Below, one piece after another: positions 1 to 7,630 of a DNA stretch of 64,000 nucleotides (position 1 is its first letter; each line of letters begins with the position of its first letter). The DNA is taken from positions 1-64,000 of IMG/VR virus record IMGVR_UViG_3300046782_000297; one strand, given 5' to 3'. A model generated the notes under the pieces. It ran no database searches. It had not been told where the DNA came from and was given only the letters and a program-made list of their open reading frames with translations. Made by a program: the position numbers and the translations under genes. This stretch comes from a virus.

Positions 1-23
1 ACTATTCGATTGGAGCATGTAAA

Positions 24-449
24 ATGAGTGACATTAATCCTGTCCTACTCATGTTTCATGCTGTCCGTAGGGACAAACAAATAGCCGACAGGCTATACAC
101 TAAGTTCCATGAGGTTAGAGAGCGCATGAGGCTAACAACGGAAGCCCTGTGCATGTTTGCAAAATACAAGGGAGGTGATTTACTCGTTAGAGACGGCAAG
201 TATTTTCTAATTACTAGTGTGCATCTGATAGCCCCAGGGCTGACCGATATGCGTCCAAAATTCGAATATAATGTTAAGCCCCTAAGCTACAAGAACATAG
301 AAGGGGAGGTGCTAATTCCACACTCCGATTCTGTCATTTCAGACTCCCTAATAGGCCACTATCAGGAAGCTACTAGGGCTGAGGTCATCAAAGCCTCTGT
401 CACCTTCGAAGTGAGTAAACAGGCCAAGAAATTCTCAGGGACCTTATGA
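24..449 (+). CDS. Hypothetical protein, 141 aa
   Basis: I do not recognise this protein. The ATG follows a GGAG Shine-Dalgarno about 9 nt upstream. The N-terminal third is helical and charged (HAVRRDKQIADRLYTKFHEV), and the rest looks beta-rich. There is no signal peptide or membrane segment. Its stop overlaps the ATG of the next gene (ATGA), so the two are probably translated together and lie upstream of the ParB-like gene on the same strand. A role in early phage functions is only a guess from position. Confidence 0.75.
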   Translation: MSDINPVLLMFHAVRRDKQIADRLYTKFHEVRERMRLTTEALCMFAKYKGGDLLVRDGKYFLITSVHLIAPGLTDMRPKFEYNVKPLSYKNIEGEVLIPHSDSVISDSLIGHYQEATRAEVIKASVTFEVSKQAKKFSGTL

Positions 450-1003
450 AAGCTCACTGGACAAAGCGTATTTATGCATTCTCTCGGGTAAATCCCTACC
501 ATCCTATTAAGGTATTAAAGGATAGCTATAGCCCTCCCCCCATTAGCAAGCCCCTAATTATTAGGGGCTACCTGGAATTCGGGTCAGAGTGGCTTAGGGA
601 GAACTTCCCAATACACTATGCTGGCTTTCTAACTACGCTTATGAAGATGGGAAAGACCTCAGAATATCATAGCAAAGGGGCAGTAGTTATAGAGCAGTGG
701 AAGGAAGAGGAACAGGACAGGGCAGCCAGACCCTCTACTAGACCCATAAAAGACAAGGCGGTATGGTGGCAGAACCTAGGCTATATCAGGGAAAGTGCGA
801 GCCTTCAGGGGGCCTATGGACTACACCCGGCATCTGGTACAAGACTAAATACCAAGTTTTTCGACAGCTATTCGCAGTTAGTTGAATACGTATTAGCCCA
901 CTATCCCAAGGCTGAATTCTTTGGAGAGTCCATTGCAATTAAAGCACCAAAGGAGGTGAGCAAGACTAAATTTTACAAAGTATATTTCACTCGCACCTCT
1001 TGA
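446..1003 (+). CDS. Hypothetical protein, 185 aa
   Basis: Unrecognised basic protein that starts inside the stop of the preceding gene (ATGA overlap, translational coupling). It is rich in Tyr, Lys and Trp (KAVWWQNLGYIRESAS) with no obvious catalytic motif. The last codons overlap a consensus -35 hexamer (TTGACA at 1000-1005) that belongs to the promoter of the ParB-like gene, so this coding end doubles as regulatory DNA. Confidence 0.75.
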   Translation: MKAHWTKRIYAFSRVNPYHPIKVLKDSYSPPPISKPLIIRGYLEFGSEWLRENFPIHYAGFLTTLMKMGKTSEYHSKGAVVIEQWKEEEQDRAARPSTRPIKDKAVWWQNLGYIRESASLQGAYGLHPASGTRLNTKFFDSYSQLVEYVLAHYPKAEFFGESIAIKAPKEVSKTKFYKVYFTRTS

Positions 1004-1027
1004 CAGATAGCTATAGATGACTAAAAT
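1000..1027 (+). promoter_or_regulatory. Sigma70-type promoter of the parB-like gene
   Basis: TTGACA (1000-1005), 16-bp spacer, TAAAAT (1022-1027). The expected transcription start is near 1034, exactly where a copy of the dispersed palindrome begins. A protein bound to the palindrome would sit on the start site, the classic geometry for autorepression. A shorter-spaced reading (TTGACA-N6-TATAGA) is also possible and resembles the compact elements listed elsewhere. Confidence 0.7.
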
Positions 1028-1033
1028 GGACAG

Positions 1034-1046
1034 TGTAAAGTTTACA
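1034..1046. repeat. Palindrome copy at the parB-like promoter start site
   Basis: Perfect TGTAAAGTTTACA lying between the TAAAAT box and the Shine-Dalgarno of the ParB-like gene, at the predicted +1. This is the most operator-like placement of the 40 copies. Confidence 0.9.
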
Positions 1047-1076
1047 GAATTGAAAATTCACTTAGGAGAAAAGACA

Positions 1077-2369
1077 ATGGCAGACACAACAGAAAAACTC
1101 TTGAACTTAACCCCCGACCAAATTCTGATTTCGGATAACATCCGTTTCGGCCTCAAGCCCTACCGTCTCGAACGTCTTAAGGAAGAGATTCAACGAGACG
1201 GACGCATCAATACTCCCATCGAAGTCCAGCCGCTTGACAAAGAGACCGGCAAGTATCTCCTGACAGCAGGAGAGTACAGGGTTACGGCAGTGTCGGAACT
1301 CAATAAAATGGGCGCTGGCATGACCATTCCTGCCCGTATCATCCCGGTTGAGAATGCACTCCAGCGTAAGCTCAGGCAGATTTCGGAGAACAGTGAGCGC
1401 GAGAATCTCAGCCCCATTGAGCGCGCTATGGCCATGAGACAGCTTGAAGCCCTGGGTGCAAGCAAGATGGACATTCGGAAGACCTTCGCGGCACCGGGCG
1501 GACGTAAAGGACTCAAAGTCCAGCCAGCCAGCAACAGCCATATCAACAACTCTTTGGCGATGCTGGATTTTCCCAAAGACATTCAGCGCAAAATTCATGA
1601 CGGCCTCATTGGATCAGCGGCAGCCTATGAACTCAGCAAGCTTCCCAAAGACAAGTGGCAAGCTGTTCTGGACCGAATTGAGGCAGAGCGTATTAAGACA
1701 CTGGACCGTGAGGACAAGGAAGAAGAGACCCTTCTTAAGACCATGCGCGAGGCCGAGGAACAACAGGCTGAGGCAACCAAGGCAGCCGCAGAACTTACGG
1801 CAGTCCAGACGGCGGCAGAGGCGACGGCAGCCGCACTTGTGGCTAGCAAGAAAGCCCTGACCGATGCCTTTACAGCCACTCAGGCTGCGAAGGTGAAGGA
1901 AGAGAAAGACGCGGCGGAGAAAGCATTCAAGGAAGCCAAGGCAGCAGCCAAGGAAGCTGAGACAGCAAACTCCCAAGCGGCAAAGGATCTCGCCAAACTT
2001 GAGGACAAGCGAAAAGCTTTGGCGGAGAAAGCTGAAGCCGCACGCAAGCGTATTGAGGACGCAAGGGCAGCCAAGGGCGCAAAAGCCCCAGCCCCAGACA
2101 AGGAAGCCAAGGTTTCCCAGAGTGCTGTTAGAAAGGCAGCCAAGGCTGAGGGGGCTGCCCCTAAGCTGGTTGCCCTCAACAGTGGCGAAAAGACGGAAGC
2201 CATTAAGACCCTGGTTTATTCGGGCAAGCCGAAAACCAAAGTCATTGGGGAAGCTATCCTGGCGTGTTTCGAGGGAAAGCTGACCGATGGTCAGATGCTG
2301 ATGGCAGTCTCTAAGGTTCTTGAAGAAGAGAGCACGGGCCGTCCCGTTGCCCCGCCGAAAAAGAAGTAA
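1077..2369 (+). CDS. ParB/KorB-like DNA-binding protein with long coiled-coil tail
   Basis: The ParB N-terminal domain occupies roughly residues 8-110. The box-III position reads GEYR where classical ParB has GERR, followed by ENSERENLSPIERAMAMRQL, which matches the ENxxREDLxPIExA signature. A helix-turn-helix domain follows (about 110-200, with HINNSLAMLDFPKDIQRKI). Then comes about 170 residues of Ala/Lys/Glu-rich coiled coil and a basic C-terminus. ParB proteins bind palindromic sites, load and slide with CTP, and serve partition or silencing. I chose the ATG at 1077 because AGGAGA precedes it; an in-frame ATG at 1017 would lie inside the promoter. No ParA ATPase is seen in the window. The gene has its own promoter with a palindrome at +1 and its own terminator, so autoregulation is likely. 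The substituted GERR residue may alter CTP use. Confidence 0.85.
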   Translation: MADTTEKLLNLTPDQILISDNIRFGLKPYRLERLKEEIQRDGRINTPIEVQPLDKETGKYLLTAGEYRVTAVSELNKMGAGMTIPARIIPVENALQRKLRQISENSERENLSPIERAMAMRQLEALGASKMDIRKTFAAPGGRKGLKVQPASNSHINNSLAMLDFPKDIQRKIHDGLIGSAAAYELSKLPKDKWQAVLDRIEAERIKTLDREDKEEETLLKTMREAEEQQAEATKAAAELTAVQTAAEATAAALVASKKALTDAFTATQAAKVKEEKDAAEKAFKEAKAAAKEAETANSQAAKDLAKLEDKRKALAEKAEAARKRIEDARAAKGAKAPAPDKEAKVSQSAVRKAAKAEGAAPKLVALNSGEKTEAIKTLVYSGKPKTKVIGEAILACFEGKLTDGQMLMAVSKVLEEESTGRPVAPPKKK

Positions 2370-2388
2370 CCTACCGTCCCTGACTAAT

Positions 2389-2420
2389 GGGGCAGCCCTC
2401 TTTTGGGCTGTCCCTTTTTT
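2389..2420 (+). terminator. Rho-independent terminator after the parB-like gene
   Basis: GGGGCAGCCC / GGGCTGTCCC stem (one G-U pair) with a TCTTTT loop, followed by a TTTTTT run. It isolates the ParB-like gene as a single-gene transcription unit, upstream of the endolysin. Confidence 0.9.
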
Positions 2421-2452
2421 CGTTTAACCCCATAACCTATTAGGGAGCTAAT

Positions 2453-2920
2453 ATGAGTAGCCCAACATTCTTTGAGACCATGCGGCAACAGCTAGCGGCT
2501 GAAGAGAAGCTGATGCTGAAACCCTATGTAGACTGCTGCGGCAAGTCCTGGCGCGATTGCCTCTGCCAGCATAAAGGCAAGCTGACCATCGGCATAGGCC
2601 GGAACATAGAAGACCGTGGCATCACCCAGGCAGAAGCCTACTACCTCTGTGACAATGACATTGAGATCATGCTAGCCGAGCTAGACAAGGCTATCCCCTG
2701 GTATCGGAAGCTAGACGAAGTACGTATTAGGGTACTAATAGACATGGCTTTTAACATGGGGGTCCCTAGGCTTGTGGCGAATAACCCCAGTATGCTGGCA
2801 GCCTGTGAGGCTGGGGACTACGCCAGAGCCGCTATAGAGATGTTAAACGGCCCCTGGCATGAACAGGTAAAGGGCAGGGCTGATAAGCTGGCAGCTATGA
2901 TGCAGTCGGGTCAGGTGTAA
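2453..2920 (+). CDS. T4-type lysozyme endolysin (GH24)
   Basis: Peptidoglycan-cleaving lysozyme that acts at host lysis. It shows the GH24 layout: a catalytic Glu in AAEEKLMLKPY, Asp in the following PYVD, and Thr in KLTIGIGRNI, matching the E-x8-D-x5-T style of T4 lysozyme, with a C-terminal helical half containing DMAFNMG. A 16-residue insertion with four cysteines (CCGKSWRDCLCQ) lies between the catalytic Asp and Thr and is unusual for the family. There is no signal peptide, so a holin would be needed; the membrane proteins at 19.1-19.6 kb are candidates. AGGGAG precedes the ATG. The stop codon lies inside a palindrome copy (2916-2928). It is convergent with the long minus-strand gene block. 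Confidence 0.92.
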   Translation: MSSPTFFETMRQQLAAEEKLMLKPYVDCCGKSWRDCLCQHKGKLTIGIGRNIEDRGITQAEAYYLCDNDIEIMLAELDKAIPWYRKLDEVRIRVLIDMAFNMGVPRLVANNPSMLAACEAGDYARAAIEMLNGPWHEQVKGRADKLAAMMQSGQV

Positions 2921-2940
2921 AGTTTACACCGCCCATAAAA

Positions 2941-3162
2941 TTACTCAGCTATAGGCCGTCTTTTTAGGATCTCAGCAGGCTGGAAAAATCTAGTCCTCTT
3001 ACTGCCGATTATCATAGACGGCCCGTCATAGTCCACTAGGAATTGCCTCACTGTCCGACCATATAGCATAGCAGCCTCAGTAGACCTCAGCCAGAGCTTG
3101 TCTTTGAGCTTCAGTCGCTCAGCCTCAGCCTGTAGTTTCGCAAGGTTTAATTTGTGACTCAT
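2941..3162 (-). CDS. Small winged-HTH / excisionase-like protein
   Basis: The 73-aa protein has a charged helix followed by WLRSTEAAMLYGRTVRQFL and a short wing (RTRFFQPAEILKR). This resembles MerR/excisionase-type DNA-binding domains, where a helix-turn-helix is followed by an arginine-rich wing. It is the last gene of the 58-kb minus-strand block and overlaps the preceding gene by 4 nt. With no integrase in the window, a regulatory role is more likely than excision. The family call is by pattern only. Confidence 0.6.
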   Translation of the reverse strand: MSHKLNLAKLQAEAERLKLKDKLWLRSTEAAMLYGRTVRQFLVDYDGPSMIIGSKRTRFFQPAEILKRRPIAE

Positions 3163-3368
3163 AATAGGTTCTTAAGCTGTGTATCGGCGTCTGTTAACTC
3201 AATTCCCAGCAGCCTGCCCTCTCTGTCAAAGTCCAGATGAATCCCACCTATTACACTCTCTGTACGTTCCACCCTATGCACTGGGATGTCCGGCCTGATG
3301 TTTATGTAGGCTATCCCATTGTCACTGTCCATTTCCAGACCTGCCACTATGATGGTGTCCACTTTCAT
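3159..3368 (-). CDS. DUF2283-like small protein
   Basis: The 69-aa protein has the DUF2283 layout: a beta-strand YINIRP, a conserved ERTESV, then LDFDREGRLLGIELTDA. Such proteins are widespread, small and of unknown function. It overlaps both neighbours by 4 nt, so it is translationally coupled in a tight cluster. Confidence 0.7.
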   Translation of the reverse strand: MKVDTIIVAGLEMDSDNGIAYINIRPDIPVHRVERTESVIGGIHLDFDREGRLLGIELTDADTQLKNLL

Positions 3369-3589
3369 CTGAACCTCAGTAAGCTATAGGCTCCACGTCT
3401 GGACCCCCACAGCATGTGAGTCTCACCGTTAATGGTTTTGCTTTCGTACTTACACTGTAGGCATCGGTGTATTAATACGTGCTCCTGGATTGTTTCAACC
3501 ATGATACTGCCATCTTTAGGGCAAAGGTCACCCAGGGGTCTGATAAACTCCAATTTCGCTGACATGGACGTATTCGGTTTTGATTCCAT
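3365..3589 (-). CDS. Small zinc-ribbon protein
   Basis: 74 aa with CPKDG near residue 23 and CLQC near residue 43, a likely two-knuckle zinc ribbon. A strong AGGAGGAG Shine-Dalgarno fixes the start at 3589 even though the gene overlaps the end of the upstream gene by 62 nt. The palindrome copy at 3606-3618 directly abuts that Shine-Dalgarno. Function unknown. Confidence 0.65.
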   Translation of the reverse strand: MESKPNTSMSAKLEFIRPLGDLCPKDGSIMVETIQEHVLIHRCLQCKYESKTINGETHMLWGSRRGAYSLLRFR

Positions 3590-3887
3590 TCTTTTTTTCT
3601 CCTCCTGTAAAGTTTACATTCTCCCAATAATGTTCCGTAGGGATACCGTAGTGTTGCTCCATATGTAGCCGGACTAGGAAATGGCCAAGGCTGGGGACTT
3701 CCTCAGGTTTGGGATAATAGGACCATACAGCCATTACTATAGTGCCTCTGGGGCAGAGGATTCTCCAGCCCCGATAGCTGTCCACCCCAATCCCAAAACT
3801 CCCTATGTAGGGGATAAAGCCACAGACGTGGTATCCCAGCAGCCTAGCCGTAATCGCAGCCTGCCGGATGACCTCTGATGGTTTCAC
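3528..3887 (-). CDS. LLGY-family small phage protein
   Basis: One of four paralogs in this window (with 4629-4862, 6057-6362 and 61099-61362). All share an N-terminal helix with ARLLGY or a close variant, followed by a short beta-rich domain around a phenylalanine or proline-rich turn. Here the motif is ITARLLGYHVCGF. Near the C-terminus the reading frame passes through a palindrome copy as Val-Asn-Phe-Thr. The last 60 nt overlap the next gene. Function unknown. Confidence 0.65.
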   Translation of the reverse strand: MKPSEVIRQAAITARLLGYHVCGFIPYIGSFGIGVDSYRGWRILCPRGTIVMAVWSYYPKPEEVPSLGHFLVRLHMEQHYGIPTEHYWENVNFTGGEKKNGIKTEYVHVSEIGVYQTPG

Positions 3888-3888
3888 G

Positions 3889-4644
3889 CTACCGCCTCTT
3901 GTTAGCTATAACCACATCGTAGTAGACTTCCACTCCTGGCATCCATTCTCCTATCCCAGGTTCTTCCAGCCTATAAAACGCCTCCATCTGACCAGGACTC
4001 AACTCCAGCAGGCTACCCAGCTTCTCAAGGTTGGCCGCAACATGGATGATGAACTTGCCCATGTCTGTTATACAGTAGTTGCGGACAGTTCGAGCGGTGC
4101 TGGACTGGGCTTTGACGGGCTTAGCTATGCTCTCAGCCCTTCTGCTGTTGGCTAGCCGCTGCTCCAACTCAGCCCTTTGCTGTGCCAGCTTCAACTTCAA
4201 GCTGTCTGATTTTGCCTTGGTCTCAGTAGCCTGCTTGGCTTCTATTTCAGCCCTAAGTTTATCTTCGGCTGCTCTCTTTTCCTCCTCAGCCGCTTCGATT
4301 CGTCTGGCCTCAGCCAACTTGTAGTCACGCATTAGGTCCTTAACGTATCCTTCAGCCGTGGCCATAGGGCCATCAATGGCTTCAAACACTTCCTTAAATC
4401 CACCCTCCGCTTCTTTGATCTCTGCCTTGGCACGCTTCAAACTGTCACGAGTCTTGGCAGTTTTCTCTAGCCATTCTCCCCTACGCTGGCGAATAGTAGC
4501 TAAAGCCAAGTCCGCTTTGGCGTACTCAATGTCCGAGGTTATTTTAAGGTCGGCTACGAGTCTGCCGATTGGCAAGGTTAGAGCCATGCCCTCTTTGCGG
4601 GTCTGTATTAGGTCATTATCAGGTATGCTTATTTTGGTTGCCAT
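3889..4644 (-). CDS. Coiled-coil protein with C-terminal small domain
   Basis: 251 aa. Residues about 65-175 are a long Ala/Glu/Lys/Arg coiled coil. The C-terminus has a compact domain ending PGVEVYYDVVIANKRR. In other phages similar C-terminal endings occur on proteins next to recombination genes, but I cannot assign a function. It overlaps the upstream gene by 16 nt. Confidence 0.65.
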   Translation of the reverse strand: MATKISIPDNDLIQTRKEGMALTLPIGRLVADLKITSDIEYAKADLALATIRQRRGEWLEKTAKTRDSLKRAKAEIKEAEGGFKEVFEAIDGPMATAEGYVKDLMRDYKLAEARRIEAAEEEKRAAEDKLRAEIEAKQATETKAKSDSLKLKLAQQRAELEQRLANSRRAESIAKPVKAQSSTARTVRNYCITDMGKFIIHVAANLEKLGSLLELSPGQMEAFYRLEEPGIGEWMPGVEVYYDVVIANKRR

Positions 4645-4862
4645 GTTATTCCGTATCTCTCCCTTAGATCCTTCACTACGTTTGGATGGGATAAGCTGGT
4701 ACTATCACCATTTTTTAGGTCATCACTAGTAGTCATAGCCAGAACAGTGTCACCATCAGGAGCAAAGATTACAGACCAGCTATAACTAGGGGAGATAATG
4801 AACTTTCTAACCTCATATCCCATTAGTCTGGCCGTCTTCATTGCCCACTCCTCTAGGTCCAT
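4629..4862 (-). CDS. LLGY-family small phage protein
   Basis: 77-aa paralog of the 3528, 6057 and 61099 genes, with ATARLMGYEV-type helix (TARLMGYEVRKF) and a beta-rich second half. The palindrome copy at 4863-4875 lies directly against the ATG, and the nearest Shine-Dalgarno (GGAGGGGAG) is on its far side. The start is therefore one of several where a palindrome separates Shine-Dalgarno and start codon. Confidence 0.65.
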   Translation of the reverse strand: MDLEEWAMKTARLMGYEVRKFIISPSYSWSVIFAPDGDTVLAMTTSDDLKNGDSTSLSHPNVVKDLRERYGITWQPK

Positions 4863-4870
4863 TGTAAACT

Positions 4871-5167
4871 TTACACTCCCCTCCGTCTCAGCGTTACCAG
4901 TTCAGTTTGTAGCCTCTGCATTTTGCACATAAGCTCATGCTCGCGCATATCGCAGATTTTCAGGTCCTCTTGAATTCTTATAGAGATTTCTCTTTGAGTC
5001 TCTTCCTGGCTGGAGTCTCCAGTATAGATAAGTTCGGCATTGTACTCAATGCCCTCAGCCCGTCTATACTGGGCACTGCATGTATCTCTGATGCACTCAG
5101 CTAGTTCGTAGGAGGTTTCCCGGTACTCAGCCATTACAAGCTCCATAGTTCGGTCTGGCCAGATCAT
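4871..5167 (-). CDS. Hypothetical protein, 98 aa
   Basis: Unrecognised acidic, mostly helical protein. The ATG overlaps the stop of the upstream gene (ATGA), supporting this start. The C-terminal 35 residues form a possible coiled coil ending in arginines. Its stop is close to a palindrome copy. Confidence 0.6.
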   Translation of the reverse strand: MIWPDRTMELVMAEYRETSYELAECIRDTCSAQYRRAEGIEYNAELIYTGDSSQEETQREISIRIQEDLKICDMREHELMCKMQRLQTELVTLRRRGV

Positions 5168-5355
5168 CGGATTTCTACCCCCTCCTCTTCAGCCATCATA
5201 GCAGCAGCCTGTTTGGCACTCTCCATAGTTACACAGTGGATACTCCTGAAGATGTCGTAGGCGTCATGCCTCCTACTCCACATCATGTAGTTGACGTGAT
5301 AAATGCCATTCATGTTAACCACAGTCACGTAGCCCTCTTTATCGCTTTCTTCCAT
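5164..5355 (-). CDS. Hypothetical protein, 63 aa
   Basis: Unrecognised small protein with an aromatic N-terminal half (YHVNYMMWSRRHDAY) and a helical C-terminus (SAKQAAAMMAEE). It overlaps both neighbours and is preceded by a GAGG element. Its life in a tightly packed operon is the main support. Confidence 0.55.
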   Translation of the reverse strand: MEESDKEGYVTVVNMNGIYHVNYMMWSRRHDAYDIFRSIHCVTMESAKQAAAMMAEEEGVEIR

Positions 5356-5797
5356 TTCCAGCCTCTACGGTGTGATTGGGAATCACTAATTGATATACTG
5401 CAATACCCCCGTCATTCGTTGACTTGACAACCCTATCGTTTGCTACCAGACGTTCCAGACTAGATCGGCAGTTAGGGGAGAATCCAGCATCCTTAATCTC
5501 TTTGGATATGAAGGAGAAAGGGACTGGTTCTGGGTACATGCTGGTAAGTACATCAATCATAACCTTACCGGCCCCTATATTCTTCTTTACCCCAATCCGT
5601 TTATATTTGCTTTTTGGAAGATCCGGTGTTTCGATCTCGTCATAGTCTGCTAAGAAGTGTTGCAGCCTGTTAAGCTGCCCATCCAGCTTCTTGGAGTAGT
5701 CCTGATGTTTTAGGGCCAAAGCTCTATGTTCGTCCCGGTCAGCCGTGATCCGTTTAAGCTCCTCAGTCAGAGTAGCCTTGAGTTTGTCTGTTGTCAC
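5339..5797 (-). CDS. Coiled-coil plus winged-helix-like protein
   Basis: 152 aa, GTG start with AAGGAG upstream. The N-terminal half is coiled coil (about residues 5-55). The C-terminal half (about 75-140) reads like a winged helix: a helix at GAGKVMIDVLTSMYP, a second at ISKEIKDAGF, a recognition-type helix at CRSSLERLVANDRVV and a beta wing. It could be a DNA-binding regulator, but no family is recognised. A palindrome copy (5811-5823) lies just upstream of the Shine-Dalgarno. Confidence 0.6.
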   Translation of the reverse strand: MTTDKLKATLTEELKRITADRDEHRALALKHQDYSKKLDGQLNRLQHFLADYDEIETPDLPKSKYKRIGVKKNIGAGKVMIDVLTSMYPEPVPFSFISKEIKDAGFSPNCRSSLERLVANDRVVKSTNDGGIAVYQLVIPNHTVEAGNGRKR

Positions 5798-5818
5798 TGT
5801 TTTCTCCTTTTGTAAACT

Positions 5819-6088
5819 TTACACAGTCCCCAGCACTATGCCCTTATACTTCTTTCTGAATACTTCGCGCATGTGCTTTCCCTTACTGGGGGCATTCTTT
5901 AAAGCATCCCAGTCTGCCCGAGCCACGTCCAGATAGTAATAGAAGAGAGACGTGGCATTAGGGTCCTTTTTGTTCCTAAAGCTGATGGTCGCCGCTTTGG
6001 TGTCTCCATCCCAAGTCCCACCCTCAACGTTAGAGGATTCGGGAGACAGGAACGTATCAATCTGTTCCAGTTTCTTTTTCTTTGCCAT
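5819..6088 (-). CDS. KTSC-domain-like small protein
   Basis: 89 aa. After a lysine-rich start it shows the KTSC-type pattern: a beta-strand with AATISFRN, then SLFYYYLDVARADWDALKNA, a serine-lysine-glycine (SKGKHMREVF) and a final helix/strand. KTSC domains are common small phage proteins of uncertain, possibly nucleic-acid-related function. Its stop codon lies inside a palindrome copy. Confidence 0.65.
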   Translation of the reverse strand: MAKKKKLEQIDTFLSPESSNVEGGTWDGDTKAATISFRNKKDPNATSLFYYYLDVARADWDALKNAPSKGKHMREVFRKKYKGIVLGTV

Positions 6089-6362
6089 TTAACACCTGCC
6101 CGTCATATACTACGTTAAATGTGGTAGCTAGGTCTCTCTCAAGATCCCCAAGAGTCCAGGCTAGAGGCAGATCGAATGTCCGGAACCCTCCGTAAGGGGG
6201 GCTTACAGCGAAAAATTCGGGAAACCTGCACATAAAAAGTTCTGGCATCCCAGATGGGTCAACTGGGTCAACCTTATAACCCAGTAGTTTTGCCGTGCTT
6301 ATAACCCAAACTTTCCATTGATCGGACCTCTTACTAATCCTCTTCGTCGCCATTACCATCAC
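6057..6362 (-). CDS. LLGY-family small phage protein
   Basis: Paralog with the motif STAKLLGYKVDPV, then a Phe/Pro-rich beta region. The start is uncertain between GTG 6362, ATG 6359 and ATG 6353, all within the end of the upstream gene. It overlaps the downstream KTSC-like gene by 32 nt. Confidence 0.6.
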   Translation of the reverse strand: MMVMATKRISKRSDQWKVWVISTAKLLGYKVDPVDPSGMPELFMCRFPEFFAVSPPYGGFRTFDLPLAWTLGDLERDLATTFNVVYDGQVLNGKEKETGTD

Positions 6363-6834
6363 CCATATCCGGCCCGCTGGTCTTGAATGCCCAGGAGGTT
6401 GAAATCACTGTACAGGCTGTTATAACATCAGGGGTTATCCCATGCTCTATCAGCTTCTGCCTGCTGATCGTGGCCTTAGTCTGCTTGTAGTAGGCGCTGC
6501 GGTTCCCGTCAGCCATGAACTTGCCCAGACCGTAAAGTTTACACAGGGGCTTAATCTCACTCACGAGGTCAGTTTTCTGTTTCTTCAGGGTCCCCTGGGT
6601 TTTGGTAATAGCAGCCACCTGCTCAATCATTCTCGTGAGCCTGCCCCGCTCATTATCAGGTACATCAAGCTCACGGATATCAGGGGGAGGAGGTTCAGGC
6701 TCCTTCTTCTTATGCCCAGCCCCAGACCAAGGGTCCATACTGGGGGATGACTTATCCCGAGCCGCTTTAATCTGAGCTTCCAGAATTTCCCTAGCAGCCT
6801 TCTTGTCAGCTAATGCCTTTTTAAAGTCCACCAT
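6334..6834 (-). CDS. Hypothetical protein, 166 aa
   Basis: Helical N-terminus, a proline-rich linker (EPEPPPPDI), then a helical domain with RLTRMIEQVAAITKTQGTLK and KATISRQKLIEHGI, and an acidic tail. No family recognised. A palindrome copy (6531-6543, first base C) lies inside the gene, read as Cys-Lys-Leu-Tyr-Gly. Confidence 0.65.
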   Translation of the reverse strand: MVDFKKALADKKAAREILEAQIKAARDKSSPSMDPWSGAGHKKKEPEPPPPDIRELDVPDNERGRLTRMIEQVAAITKTQGTLKKQKTDLVSEIKPLCKLYGLGKFMADGNRSAYYKQTKATISRQKLIEHGITPDVITACTVISTSWAFKTSGPDMGDGNGDEED

Positions 6835-6843
6835 ATAGTTACC

Positions 6844-7377
6844 TTAACAGGAGCAGGAAAAGAAGCTGCCCTTTTGATTCTCGTCTACCTCTGTCCCAGT
6901 TATCCGTTCATAGTGATCCCAGAATTTATCCGGGACCGATTCACCCTCAAACCTGCCTCCCTCATTCCAGAATCCTCTGCCAGTCACGTAGTCACCGGCT
7001 TTTTCCATAACTTCTTCCATAGTGCTGCCAATAGCCGATGCATATACTTTCATCCAGGCGACAGAGGCAGCTAAGGGGGTAGGTTTTCCCTCATTCGGCA
7101 CCTTAGGATGACTCCACATATGCCTAATAGTTGTTACAGAGCGGGGATAGAGGAACAGCCAGAACTTTTCATCCTCCCGTAAAGGACGGGCTAGGTAAGG
7201 GTCCACAATACCTATCTTATCTGAAATCTCGACAGATGCTCTGCCGTCTGATGTCAGTCCCACATGCTGCCCCGGTATTAATGGGTGAGCAGCCCGAAGG
7301 GGTAGGACAGCCACATGGACAGCATCCCGAAATTGGTCTCCTTCCAACACTGTTCCTAGAGTCTCCTGAGCAGTCAT
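6844..7377 (-). CDS. Conserved phage protein of unknown function
   Basis: 177 aa. The segment AVHVAVLPLRAAHPLIPGQHVG, split over residues 18-40, then KIGIVDPYLARP and FWLFLYPRSVTTIRHMW, belong to a conserved hypothetical protein I recognise from many environmental phages, without known function. The C-terminus ends CSC after a phenylalanine pair. The ATG overlaps the stop of the XRE regulator gene, so the two are co-transcribed. Confidence 0.75.
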   Translation of the reverse strand: MTAQETLGTVLEGDQFRDAVHVAVLPLRAAHPLIPGQHVGLTSDGRASVEISDKIGIVDPYLARPLREDEKFWLFLYPRSVTTIRHMWSHPKVPNEGKPTPLAASVAWMKVYASAIGSTMEEVMEKAGDYVTGRGFWNEGGRFEGESVPDKFWDHYERITGTEVDENQKGSFFSCSC

Positions 7378-7574
7378 TTTTTAACCTCGAAATTAACTGT
7401 TTTCTCAATTCCCAGGTACTTCAGGATGGTTGGCCCTGGTGCTCTCTTATTAAGGTAGATGTCAGACAGATACTGGCGGCTGACTCTGAGGCGTCTGGCG
7501 AAAGCGGCTTGATTTAATCCTAGCCGGTCTTGCTCCTCTTTAAGTACTTGAATCAATTGATCTTTACTCATCAT
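7374..7574 (-). CDS. Cro/CI-type (XRE) HTH regulator, 66 aa
   Basis: A minimal repressor. The HTH is clear: GLNQAAFARRLRVSRQYLSD (about residues 19-38), followed by LNKRAPGPTILKYLGIEK. Small dimers of this class bind short palindromes, so it is a candidate reader of the 13-bp repeat. The first in-frame ATG (7583) overlaps the -10 box of a good promoter (7582-7610), so the real start is ATG 7574 or 7571. That makes the mRNA leaderless or nearly so, as for lambda cI from PRM. A palindrome copy lies 21 bp upstream of the -35. Confidence 0.85.
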   Translation of the reverse strand: MMSKDQLIQVLKEEQDRLGLNQAAFARRLRVSRQYLSDIYLNKRAPGPTILKYLGIEKTVNFEVKK

Positions 7575-7581
7575 GTCAACC

Positions 7582-7610
7582 ATTGTAGCTTGTCAGCGGA
7601 CGAATTGCAA
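7582..7610 (-). promoter_or_regulatory. Promoter of the XRE regulator gene
   Basis: On the minus strand TTGCAA (7610-7605), exactly 17 bp, then TACAAT (7587-7582). The predicted start falls at the ATG (7574), giving a leaderless transcript. Confidence 0.65.
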
Positions 7611-7630
7611 GCATTATTTTTATTGACCCG

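Noticed and set aside
1107-2203. Minus-strand open frames over the parB-like gene
   Set aside because: Antisense to a clear ParB-family protein; low-complexity composition mirrors the coiled coil.
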